From Heligmosomoides polygyrus polygyrus (taxonomy: Eukaryota; Nematoda; Chromadorea; Rhabditida; Heligmosomidae): a stretch of DNA of 64,000 nt. Under the pieces are notes generated by a model. The model had not been told where the DNA came from, did not search any database, and saw nothing but the letters and a program-made list of their open reading frames with translations. This document shows, in pieces, positions 31,291-42,354 of this stretch (position 1 is its first letter; each line of letters opens with the position of its first letter). The position numbers and the translations under genes are program-made. Location: assembly GCA_947396885.1 (NCBI GenBank), contig OX377206.1:3685634-3749633 (forward strand), given 5' to 3'.

Positions 31291-32567
31291 GCAAAATTCG
31301 AATTCGAAATCTCCCGCACTAGCGCGAAAATTTGAGTTTTGGCGCGCAAAATTCGAATTCGAAAGCTCCCTCACTAGCGCGAAAATCCGAATTTTGGCGC
31401 GCAAAATTTGAATTCGAAATCTCCCGCACTAGCGCGAAAATTTGAGTTTTGGCGCGCAAAATTCGAATTCGAAATCTCCCGGACTGTGCGAAAATTTGAG
31501 TTTTGGCGCGCAAAATTCGAATTCGAAATCTCCCGCACTAGCGCGAAAATTTGAATTTTTGCGCGCAAAATTCGAATTCGAAATCTCCCGCACTAGCGCG
31601 AAAATCCGAATTTTGGCGCGCAGAATTTGAATTCGAAATCTCCCGCACTAGCGCGAGAATTTAAGTTTTGGCGCGCAAAATTCGAATTCGAAATCTCCCT
31701 CACTAGCGCAAAAATCTGAATTTTGGCGCGCAAAATTCGAATTCGAAATCTCCCGCACTAGCGCGAAAATTTGAGTTTTGGCGCGCAAAATTCGAATTCG
31801 AAATCTCCCTCACTAGCGCAAAAATCTGAATTTTGGCGCGCAAAATTCGAATTCGAAACCTCCCGCACTAGCGCAAAAATTTGAATTTTGGCGCGTAAAA
31901 TTCGAATTCGAAATCTCCCGCACTAGCGCAAAAATCTGAATTTTGGCGCGCAAAATTCGAATTCGAAACCTCCCGCACTAGCGCAAAAATTTGAATTTTG
32001 GCGCGTAAAATTCGAATTCGAAATCTCCCGCACTAGCGCGAAAATTTGAATTTTGGCGCGCAAAATTCAAATTCGAAATCTCCTGGACTAGTGCGAAAAT
32101 TTGAGTTTTTGCGCGCAAAATTCGAATTCGAAATCTCCCGCACTAGCGCGAAAGTTTGAGTTTTGGCGCGCAAAATTCGAATTCGAAAGCTCCCTCACTA
32201 GCGCGAAAATCCGAATTTTGGCGCGCAAAATTTGAATTCGAAATCTCCCGCACTAGCGCGAAAATTTGAGTTTTGGCGCGCAAAATTCGAGTTCGAAATC
32301 TCCCGCACTAGCGCGAAAGTTTGAGTTTTGGCGCGCAAAATTCGAATTCGAAATCTCCCGCACTAGCGCGAAAATTTGAATTTTTGCGCGCAAAATTCGA
32401 ATTCGAAATCTCCCGCACTAGTGCGAAAGTTTGAGTTTTGGCGCGCAAAATTCGAAATCGAAATCTCCTGGACTAGTGCGAAAGTTTGAGTTTTGGCGCG
32501 CAAAATTCGAATTCGAAATCTCCCGGACTGTGCGAAAATTTGAGTTTTGGCGCGCAAAATGAATGAA
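30279..32567 (+). repeat. 55-bp minisatellite, expanded array of about 41 monomers
   Basis: Same monomer as 23385-24398. Blocks at 30880-31318 and 31319-31757 repeat with an exact 439-bp offset (eight monomers, one of them 54 bp: GGACTGTGCG), showing a higher-order repeat. The array ends at GGCGCGCAAAATGAATGAATT. Confidence 0.9.
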
Positions 32568-33469
32568 TTGAATGGAAAAATCCAACTTTTCGCAGCAGCT
32601 GCACGAGAACACAAACGTACAAGCCAACACTGCCAGATCTCAGCAGAGCTACAGGAGAATTCGAATTTTAAGCACCACGAGTAAAGTTTTTTTGTGTCAA
32701 TATTGCCAGAGTTCGGCAATCGCCCGTTAGAAATATTCATATTTCGGGGGTCAGACTTCAAAAATATCGCGCTAGCTTCACAAGAGGTCACATTAGCACG
32801 CTAGCGTGGCAGGAGTCCAGCGCCAAAGTTCGAACTTTTCCATCGATATCGATCGATACCATGACAACAATCAAGTGCAGGTAAAATCTACTTGACCTAG
32901 TGTCGCACACCTTTTCTGCGCGCCCGTCCGATGCGACTTCGTTTTTCTGATGTTCCTTCCAAACCCTTCCTCTACTCAGGCCACATTAGCGACTAGTACC
33001 GGTTTCAACTTTTCTATCATATAGCCCTCAGAGTTGGTCATGAAGGTTTTGCGAGAATTCAAATTTCGCGGCCAGAATTCAAAAATTTTCAGCTTCTTCC
33101 GCGAGACTTCGAAGATCGCACGCTATGGATCAAATTTCGCGCACTAGAACTCAATTTTTGAGTGACGAACGTACGACGGTGGAATTCCACTTTTGTGCTA
33201 AAATTCGAAGCAATTATTGTGGTAATTCAATTTTGAATTCAAAGCAAAGCAGCAATAGCGTTAGTACATCTTCAGATCAACCTTCATTTTCCAGTAGCCA
33301 TATATGCAGTCCAACGATACCGAGCACCGATGTCCCACTAGTCGTCAATTGGGCCTGCAAAAGGAGGCGCAAGTACCCCAGCCAATCACAATTCCGGGTA
33401 TCGACCGCACACTCCCTCACCCGTTCGATGCGACCTCAATGCCCTTCTATCCCTTCTTAGGATTTGGCG

Positions 33470-34450
33470 CGCTAGAATTCAAAGTTTCGGCACCAGAATT
33501 CAAAATTTTGGCGCTCGTGCGGGAGATCTCAAATTCGAATTTTACGCACTACCAGTTTGCGCGCCAGAATTCAAATTTTTCCCGCTTTCTTCGCCGATAT
33601 TTCGAACTTCACGCACCGAAGTCCGAATTTTTCGCGCTAAAATTTTATTCCTTCGCTCTATTCTCGTGAGGATCCAGATATGGCACGCCATTGTTGCAGA
33701 ATTTAAAACTTTTTGAGAGGTGGCGCTTAAATGTTGAACTTTTGCGATAATAGCACTCGAAATCTCAAGTCTTGCGAATTTAGTTCACACGACATACTCG
33801 ACAATTTGCACCAATAAAACCGAATTTTCCAATCTTAAAAGACCTCGAATTCCTCGAAAAGTTCCGGTTTCACATTCTGTATGTAACCCAGACCGGGTTT
33901 TCGTCGTCGGCTACTACTGTACTACTAACTTGGCAAGAAGTTATCAGATCAATAATACTCAGTCAGCGCTAAGGTCATCACACATAAACAGATAGTGGGA
34001 TTATCGTCAGGTTTTGCTTCGAATTTGAAAAAAACATGATCCGTACACAATACAACGGTGAGCACTTACAAACAGGCAGCGGTTAAAATGCCTGTATTTT
34101 GTGAATGCGAAATAATTCTTTTCCGCTTAATTGTGAGAAGCTCCTAGTCTTGAAATCGTAGCACAGAAAATCAAAATGAACTGGTGTCCATGGATAAAGG
34201 TTGCGCCATGCACTCTGCAAGCTCTCGCCTTATGCATACGACTGATTGTGAACACGCGTACAGAAGTTGCGTACAAAAAGTTACATTAAACAAATAGATA
34301 AACTCGATCGATATTTTGCTAATCAACGCCGTTTAAGTGCTCCGAAGTTCGTCGATCGGCAACCACAATCATGCGATTATTAAACTGCCACCTCAGACAA
34401 GAATCGATAGGGTCGATCGACAGTAAATAACCGGTCGATGCTAGTAACTG
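33470..34450 (+). repeat. Dispersed repeat R with inverted, decayed 55-bp units at its left end
   Basis: 33470-33660 has GAATTCAAA/GCGC words in the complement orientation of the arrays elsewhere (for example GGCGCTCGTGCGGGAGATCT is the complement of AGATCTCCCGCACGAGCGCC). Then follows the R core up to GATCGATCGACAGTAAATAA. The DNA at 32568-33470 is AT-rich with scattered related words and no gene I can support. Confidence 0.6.
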
Positions 34451-34670
34451 TAGTGGAGCCCGTTTATCGTCCATCATAATCATGCGGTTCCCAACTCTGA
34501 TGGATTACTCTTACCGAAGGTCGATAAGGATGATCAAGATGCGATCAATAAGCGGCCGTGGGGAACGATGGAATAGACGGACGGACTGGCTCTTGTGCAG
34601 CACCCTAGCTGCTCATTTTCCAATCGAACTGGGGTTCAACAGAAGTTTAGGAAATCTAGCAATTCTCCGC

Positions 34671-34896
34671 CGCTGGTAGGCAGCAATTCCGCAATCAATT
34701 AGGTGGGCCTTGTAATATACCCAACTAGAACACAATCCCTACGTGCATCAACCATAAAATTGCCGATTTTCTGATCTTCAATTCGCTGGTAGGCAGCAAT
34801 TCCGCAATCAATTAGGTGGGCCTTGTAATATACCCAACTAGAACACAATCCCTACGTGCATCAACCATAAAATTGCCGATTTTCTGATCTTCAATT
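34671..34896 (+). repeat. Exact 113-bp tandem duplication
   Basis: 34671-34783 and 34784-34896 are identical by eye (each CGCTGGTAGGCAGCAATTCC ... CTGATCTTCAATT). The lack of differences implies a recent event. The unit is part of a longer dispersed sequence also seen, diverged, near 36700 and 48600. Confidence 0.85.
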
Positions 34897-35259
34897 TGGG
34901 CCTATCAACTGCATTTAGTAGTAGAGGCAAGGGAACAAATGGCGGCTCCAACAGCTAACGCGCTTGTTCGGGAGGCAGCTCTCACGCACTCAGGTTGTTG
35001 TGATACCTTATGTAGTAGTTGTTCTTGACTAAATATGAATGAAAGACCTTATATTCAATACTTTTCGCCCTTGCCGGCTGCCAACTTGGTCGACTACTTG
35101 ATTACAAGTAAGAGACGCGGTTGGAGCCAATGACGACCGCCTTTCCTAGTATTATGTAGGCCGTGAAACGGGAATTTTTTTGGGAATTGCTAAATCTCGA
35201 AATGTTTGTATAGTAGGCATTTTTACGGTATGTGTTGCTGAGATGTGAAAAACACGCTG

Positions 35260-36480
35260 AAATTCAAACATTTCGCAGTGGCTTCAAGAAAACTCAAATT
35301 TTACGCGCTACAATTCAATGATTTTTGTGCCAACTCAAGTTTTCGCACTACCGCCGAGGGAATTCAAAGTCCGTGAGCCGGAATTCAATTTTTTAATTCA
35401 ATTTTATTTTCTGATATTCATAACGCACGCTCTATTCCAGGGAAATTCAGATTTGGAACGCGGCCATAGCAGAATTTCAAAAAAATTGAGAAGTTTTGTA
35501 GCGCGCGGATTTGAACTCTTGTGATAATAGCACACGAAATTTCAATGAAAAATAAAGCAGCAATAGAATTAGTTCTTACATTTCCAGATAGAATATGCAA
35601 TTACATAATGTCTATGTCATTATGTAGTCGCGTATTCAACATATTTAGCAATTCGCACCAGAAAACCCCAATTTTCCCGACCTTAAGAAATGACGAATTT
35701 TTCGAAAAATTCCGGTTTCGCCGACTGCATATAACTCCGACAGGGTTTTCCTCGTCGGCTACTGCTGTACTATTAACTTGGCAACAAGTTAAAAGGGCAG
35801 TAGTAGTCAGCCAGCGCTAAGGTCGTCATAAATAAATAGATAGTGGGTTGATCATCAGATTTTGCTTCAAATTTGAAAAAAATGTGATCCGGACACGATG
35901 CAAAGGAAGGCACTTATAGACGGGCTGACCATAAAGTGCTTGTACTTTTTGAATGCACACGAAATTGTTTCTGCCTAATTGTGGGAAACTTCTAGGTCCC
36001 GAAATCATAGCACAGAAAAGCAAATTGAGTTGGTGTTCATGGACACATATTGCGCCGTGAACTTCGCAAGGCTATCGTCTCATGTATACGACTGATTGTG
36101 AATACGCGTACAGAAGTTGCATACAACCAAATAACGAAGTCCTTTTTCACTTTGCCCCACTCAACTACGCAAGGTCATTACGTTTTACAAATACATAAGC
36201 TTCTGGCTGAGTGACAAGAGTTTCAAAGTAGTTCATATTCTCCGCTGGTTTAGAGGTGTTTACTCCCTGTGAAGCCAGCTCATCAGCCTTTAAATGCACC
36301 ATACCACATTGAGCGGCTTTATCTAAACAAATAGTATAAATTCGATCGATATTTTGCCAATCAACGCTGTTTACGTGCTCCGAAGTTCGTCGATCGTCAA
36401 CCACAATCGCGCGATTGCCACCCCATACAAGTATCGATAGGATCGATCGATAGTAAATAACCGGACGATGTTAGCAACTC
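35260..36480 (+). repeat. Dispersed repeat R, plus orientation
   Basis: Same order as 22020-23250: decayed GCGC/AATTC words, GATAATAGCACACGAAATTT, GGTTTTCCTCGTCGGCTACT, GATCGATCGATAGTAAATAA. No 55-bp array follows its right end. Sequence from 36480 to 37340 holds further AT-rich DNA, including a palindrome ATCGATAATTATATCGAT near 36990, and no gene. Confidence 0.65.
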
Positions 36481-37342
36481 TTGTGGATGCCGTTTATCGG
36501 CCATCGTAACCATGTGGCTCTACTCTTATCAAAAATCGTGATGATGATCCAGATGTGATCCACAGGCAGTTGTGGAGGATGATGCACAAGCAGACGGACG
36601 GGCTAGGTTTTTGTAGAACACCTTAGCCACTCACTTTTTTGATCGAACTGGTTAGGTGGTTAACAGAAGCTCAGGAAAAAGTAGTAATTCTCTTCTGCTG
36701 GTAGACGGCAATTCTGCAATTAATTAGGTGGGCATTGTGATATGCTGAACCAGAACACGGCCCAATCACTACATGCATCAACCAAACAGCTGCCGGTTTC
36801 ATGAGCTTAAACGTGGGCCTATCCACTGCATCTCAGCCACAAAGGCAGGGAAAATTAATGGTGAGTCCAGCAGCTAACGCTTGTTCGGGATACTGCCTTC
36901 ACGAGCTCGGGTTGTTGTGATACCTTGAATAATAATTATTTTAAAATATTAGCATTAATATTAATTAAGGAGAATAATTGAACACTATCGATAATTATAT
37001 CGATAGAGTTCATTTACTCTCGCGGACTATAACGACGACACCATCTATATCCATGCTGCTCGACTGTTCTCGCGATTATAGCGACTATACTGCCTTTCGG
37101 ACGCCTGAATAGAGCTTTTGGATTTTTTTAAACAAGGAAGGATTCTCGCCTCTGTAAGCAAAATTCTACGATGCTTCGTGTCCATCTAGGTTGCACAAAT
37201 TTATTGTTGGTTCGAAATGCTTCCCCAGTTTATTACAAAAATCCGCAAATGCTGTCACAGCTGCAGTTATTGATCAGGAGTCATTCATCTGGAAGGCCAC
37301 GCCCCCAGGCCGAAGCGTATTAATAGCGGCGTAGATTTGGGT

Positions 37343-38208
37343 TCATCGGTCAAACAGATGTGGTGACAACAGTTTTGGGCTGGTAAAGGAAGAAGAGTGG
37401 TGGGAGGAGAACCCACGCTGGGTGGAAGTCCGTGCAGAGCAGGGGCACATCCGCCGGGGTCGGAAAGTGCTCTGATATAAACGATCTCGGGTTGTCTTCA
37501 TTATTTCTCCATTCAGCCCACAAAGCAAACCAATCAAGGATATAATCACCATCGTTAGCCACCACAGTTGTACATCCACTGGGTAGATCAGTGATCCCCC
37601 TTCTCAGAACTGGGAAGACCGGGAGTCGAAGAATTCGGCGACGGCCCGACTTGAGTCTTCAAGCTTTGTGAAACTTTTCTTAACCAAGAAAGCTTTTAGC
37701 GTTCGGAACTATGTAGTGTGAATCTGAGCGGCTGTGTCAGGAGAATACGGCGGACGAGGTACGGTCTCCCATCACAGCCGCTCGCCTTTTTGGTGGATCG
37801 CTTTAGCTGCGTGCAGTCTGGCGATATCCTGAAGAAGGTGCACTAACGGTCGTCTTGCCTCCTGAACAGCTTCTGCAAGTTTCAGGAGCTGAACGACAGC
37901 GGCGACCGCGTAGTCTTGCAGGAGCGACTTGTAGTATAGTATTCCCTTCGAGTCTCGGAAGCGGCGTAGAAGAACATTCTTGAGGCGCACGTTCGACTTT
38001 ACTTACGCAGGCGGCTCTTCTCCTCTAGGTCGCCAAATGGCACGGTGTGCGTTGGAGTCGTAGAGAACATACCCTCATGTTCGTAGCTAAGTCTTCCGGA
38101 AACCCTTTGCGAGGAGGAGCGATTCACATAGGGAGAATCCCCACCGTCAAATAGTACAGAAATGTGTTTATTTTTTGCCAAGTCGTTAAACCCAGGGAGT
38201 AGGGGGTC
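37343..38208 (-). other. Possible decayed gene or exons, minus strand
   Basis: Three minus-strand frames have coding-like composition: about 38208-38006 (PLLPGFNDLAKNKHISVLFD ... ending EEKSRLR before a good GTAAGTA donor), 37990-37772 (NVLLRRFRDSKGILYYKSLL ... Leu/Ala-rich) and about 37650-37350 (GCTTVVANDGDYILDWFALW ... to a stop). They do not join in one frame by any splice sites I could defend. No family is recognised. This could be a unique gene piece, a retroelement remnant or chance. Confidence 0.25.
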
Positions 38209-38330
38209 CTTGAAGTCACAACGGAATATGGCGCATCACGAGTTTGAGGGTCTTGTACGCTCGCGATGGCAGGCAAAGACGAGGGAAAGAGTGCATTGAT
38301 GCCGGTTAGGTTAATTTTCGGGATTCCCAG

Positions 38331-40154
38331 CAGGGATGAGCGGATTATCCGTTATCCGTTATCCGGTTTCCGGGGGTTTTGGGCTATCCACTTTGTTGTT
38401 CGTTATCCGGCAATTTTGGGCCGGACAACGAACAACAAATTAGCTGATACCCAGGTTTGGACGTGGTATTGGATAGCTATGTAGAAGCTTCACAATCATA
38501 GGATTGATCGCGAGCAACAATAGAGGGCATTTAAATCTAGAAGGGTGAGGTGACTTCAGGCACAGGTGACGTAGTTGGAAAGACGTCTAACTTCCATCCT
38601 TCCATGCTCGTTCATTTATACCACGCATCTATGAAACCTATTAAGGATTGAATTATTCATCAGCTTGTCACCACAAGCCATATGCAGACCAAGAATGCGT
38701 TCAAGCTGCCTTGACAATATTACTGACGGTCACAAGTGGAGGGCCTGGCACATCCCAAGGTGAATTGTTCAGTGCCGAATTTAGCGTCCTCTTCCACGAT
38801 TGCAGTGTGTAGGTAGCATACGGCAAAGGTATTTCAGTTTTAATGATAGACTGTTGTAACGCATTAAATACCGCTGAGCAGCAATGAATACAAGCACAAT
38901 GGGCAGAGTTTCAATCTGAATGAGTGGAGAAAGCTACGCTCCCACAATTTGTTGAGGTATGTTCATAGAAACGATTTTCCGAAAGCATTTTCTGCCGCTG
39001 GTACTGGCGGTACCTCCACAATGTTAAGGAATTGGTCGTCTCTATTAAACATCAAAATAGTGCAATTGAACTGTACTAAACTGCTTCCCCGCTGCGCATG
39101 TTGGAGCTTCATTTTTGCTTAAGATTGCCTTTTAGGGACATTCTACCTCCGCTTTTCTAGTTTTCATCTCTCTCTGCATTTGTATTTGGACTGCAGAATG
39201 GCTTGTAGTGGCTAGCCTGTAGAAAGCTGGTATTTCATCCATCTCATTCCACGTTCTTCTTAGCTCTTGGGATACTGTCGAACAAGAGTATCGGTCCGCG
39301 TGAAGCTGCGAAACCAAGATTGTTATGCAGACTTTATTCGGCTGAGTCGGCCTAGTATAGAAACGTCAAGAGGCGTCGGAGCAGCCATTCATCCAACGAT
39401 CATTCTGTTTGGCCACAGCCCTAATTCAAAAAGAAAACCTGATGATTGATCAGTAAATCAACCCAACAGTGGAAACTGACAAAATGCCGGCAAGTTGCTG
39501 TTCAATGAAGGAAATGTGAGTGAATTAGAGGTGAATGAGTCCCACATTCTCTCCCTCCAAGGGCGACTTATGAATGTTTCCATACTGTTAGTTGGGCTGT
39601 TTTACGCATCCTTTATTTCGTTCTTCCCATTCGTGTTAAACGGCAAAGATATGAAAAATTGTAAATTGTACTATGGAAATGTGCTTTGATCAGCAAATTC
39701 CCATCCTCTCCTTGACTTTTCCAGACTTTATTAAGGTGATCATGGCGAAACATCAGCAGAGTAGAGCTTGCAAAACAGTTTTAGTTTCACAGCTTGGTGG
39801 TCTTGTTCGCGGAACCTGGTGAAGGATTTGTGGTTCGCAAATCGACTTGGGCATCGGTTTGGATGGCAGTGAAGAAGCCTTTCTTTTTACTGAAGTTCCG
39901 TGAGAATCCCATAGGGCCTTGTTAAAATGACTGCACTATATTTCAAAAAACCCCAAGGTTAAGGTCGTTGGAAAAGGCTTATAATTTGACAGCAGTTGCA
40001 TTTGAAGTCCGCTGATGAAACTAGAGCAGTTTAAGCCTAGTTTTATTTTTGTCGTTTGTTCGTTATCCGTTTTTCCGTTGTCCGGTGGTTTTTGGGCAAA
40101 ATTATTCGTTATCCGTTATCCGGGGTTCAAAATTTCGTTATCCGCTCATCCCTG
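38331..40154. mobile_element. hAT-B: full-length non-autonomous hAT-like element
   Basis: Left end CAGGGATGAGCGGAT and right end ATCCGCTCATCCCTG form the TIR. Inside each end are tandem TTATCCG/CGTTATCCG words (three at the left tip), then TTCGTTATCCG and GGCCGGA(C/T)AACGAACAA motifs, a subterminal repeat pattern typical of hAT transposase-binding regions. The flanks ATTCCCAG and CTTCTGAC do not match as an 8-bp target duplication, so one side may have been rearranged. The 1.8-kb interior has no transposase; short frames (39132-39689) have no domain. Confidence 0.7.
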
Positions 40155-40199
40155 CTTCTGACCCTCTGGTCTGGTTACAAATGAGTGAATGAAATGCCG

Positions 40200-41150
40200 T
40201 ACAACACATGATGGGCGATAAACGGGCTCCACAACAGTTGCTAGCATCGACCGGTTATTTACTATCGTTCGACCCTGTTAATTCTTGTCTGGAGTGGCAG
40301 TTTAATAATCGCATGATTGTGGTTACCGATCGACGGATTTCAGAGCGCGTAATCAGCGTTGTTTGGCAAAATATCGATCGAATTTATCTATTTGTTTAAT
40401 GTAACTTTTTGTACGCAGCTTCTGTACGCGTGTTCACAATCAGTCGTATGCACGAGGCGAGAGCCTTGCAGAGTGCATGGCGCTATCTGCATTTATGGAC
40501 ACCAATTCAATTTGCTTTTCTGTGCTACGATTTCGAGACTAGAAACTTTTCACAATTAAGCGGAAAACAATTATTCCGCATTCACAAAATACAGGCATTT
40601 TAGGCATTTTAACCGCTGTCTGTCTATAAGTGCTCACCGCTGCACTGTGTACAAACAACTTTTTTTCAAATTCGAAGCAAAACCTAACGATAATCCCACT
40701 ATCTGTTTATTTATGATGACGTTAGCGCTGGCTGACTACTACTGATCTAATAACTTGTTGCCAAGTTAATAGTACAGCAGCAGCCGACGTGGAAAACCCG
40801 GCCTGAATTATGCACAGACGGTGAAACCGGAATTTTTCGAGGAATTCGAGACCTTTTAAGGCTGGGAAAATTAAATTTTTCTCGTGGAAATTGCTAAATA
40901 CCTTGAATGCGCGATTACACAATGACCTATACGTATCTGGAAAATCACTAACTATTCTGCTATTTACATTTCATCCAAAATGTGTGAGCTAGCTCCGCAA
41001 GAGTTCAGATGTCGTATGCTATTATCGCAGAAGTTCAAATTCTGCGGAAATTTTGCACGCTTACCTTCCAAAAAGTTTTAAATTCTGCAACAGTGGCGTG
41101 CCAAATCTGGATCCTTACGAGAATAGAGCAAAGAATTAAACTCTGGAGCG
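40200..41150 (-). repeat. Dispersed repeat R, minus orientation
   Basis: The complement of the R core: starts near TTATTTACTATCGTTCGACC, has GCGCTGGCTGACTACTACTG and ACCGGAATTTTTCGAGGAATT, and ends at CTGGAGCGAAAAATTCAAA, where the 55-bp array begins. It sits directly beside hAT-B, as in the tandem units. Confidence 0.65.
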
Positions 41151-41806
41151 AAAAATTCAAACTTCGGCGCCATAAATTTGAAATCTTGGCGAAGACAACG
41201 CGAAAATTTTGAATTTTGGCGCGCAAAATTTGAATTCGAAACCTCCCGCACTAGCGCGAAAATTTTGAATTTTGGCGCGCAAACTACGAATACGAAATCT
41301 CCCGCACTAGCGCGAAAATTTTGAATTTTGGCGCGCAAAATTCGAATTCGAAATCTCCCGCACTAGCGCGAAAATTTTGAATTGTGGCGCGCAAAATTCG
41401 AATTCGAAATCTCCCGCACTAGCGCGAAAAATTTGAATTTTAGCGCGCAAAATTCGAATTGGAAACCTCCCGCACTAGTGCGAAAATTTTGAATTTCGGC
41501 GCGCAAAATTCGATTTCAAAACTTCCCGCACTAGCGCGAAAATTTTGAATTTTGGCGCGCAAACTTCGAATACGAAATCTCCCGCACTAGCGCGCAAACT
41601 TTGAATTTTGGCACGCAAAATTTGAATTCGAAACCTCCCGCACTAGCGCGAAAATCTGAATTTTGGCGCGCAAAATTCGAATTCGAAATCTCCCGCACTA
41701 GCGCGAAAATTTTGAATTTTGGCGCGCAAACTTCGAATACGAAATCTCCCGCACTATCGCGAAAATTTTGAATTTCCGCGCGCAAACTTCGAATACGAAA
41801 GATGTC
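41151..41806 (+). repeat. 55-bp minisatellite, about 12 monomers
   Basis: A more diverged array with a period nearer 56 bp (AAAATTTTGAATTTT). It includes variants such as GCGCGCAAACTTCGAATACG. It ends at CGAATACGAAAGATG and is followed by a SINE fragment. Confidence 0.85.
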
Positions 41807-41856
41807 TTTGCTGTTGAATTAGATACTATTATAATTGACAGGTATCTCCAGGACAC

Positions 41857-41975
41857 GGGCGCGTGTAACGCAGTCTGAGGAGACGCCTGCTGTCCACGAC
41901 AACATCCCGTAGAACAGAACGCGTGGCGCATCCCAAAGGGGATTGAATAACTCCGTCCTTTATCCTTTATCCTTT
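41857..41975 (+). mobile_element. SINE with internal deletion
   Basis: The head GGGCGCGTGTAACGCAGTCTG is joined almost directly to the 3' part (CATCCCGTAGAA, GCGTGGCGCATCCC, AACTCCGTCC) with a clean (TTTATCC)3-like tail. The middle, including box B, is deleted. Confidence 0.7.
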
Positions 41976-42354
41976 ATTTGACCCCAACAATGGTCTGTGG
42001 TGACCAGAAAATAACAAGTCAGCGCCTTGTCCTTCCTATAGTGGTCTGGTACCAATACGCCTACCTGGGAGTGTTGGAAGGAGAAGAATGCAACAGCACT
42101 GGTTGTGGGCGGGCCCCTCTAACTAAGATGGCCTCCTGACCTGGGGCTCACCAATCTCTCTCAGATGCGACAGGCAGATGCGACCCTAGTTAGGAGATTC
42201 GCTTCACCACCACTTCCCTCGAAATTCTCTGGGCATTCTGATACAATAAAGCGAACACTGCCCCTTGAAGAGATTCGAGCTTGGTGGTGACGGCACAAAT
42301 TACCACTCGGTGCCCCCGAGCCAGGAATGAACCCATTTTAGCCCCTTGATACTA

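Noticed and set aside
30880..31630. Several open frames of 60-145 codons within the 55-bp arrays (plus and minus)
   Set aside because: The period of 55 is not a multiple of three and monomers lack stops in several frames; the peptides are translations of the repeat and shift frame with each monomer.
23385..32567. Possible CRISPR-like array
   Set aside because: Units are contiguous minisatellite monomers without unique spacers, in a eukaryotic context.
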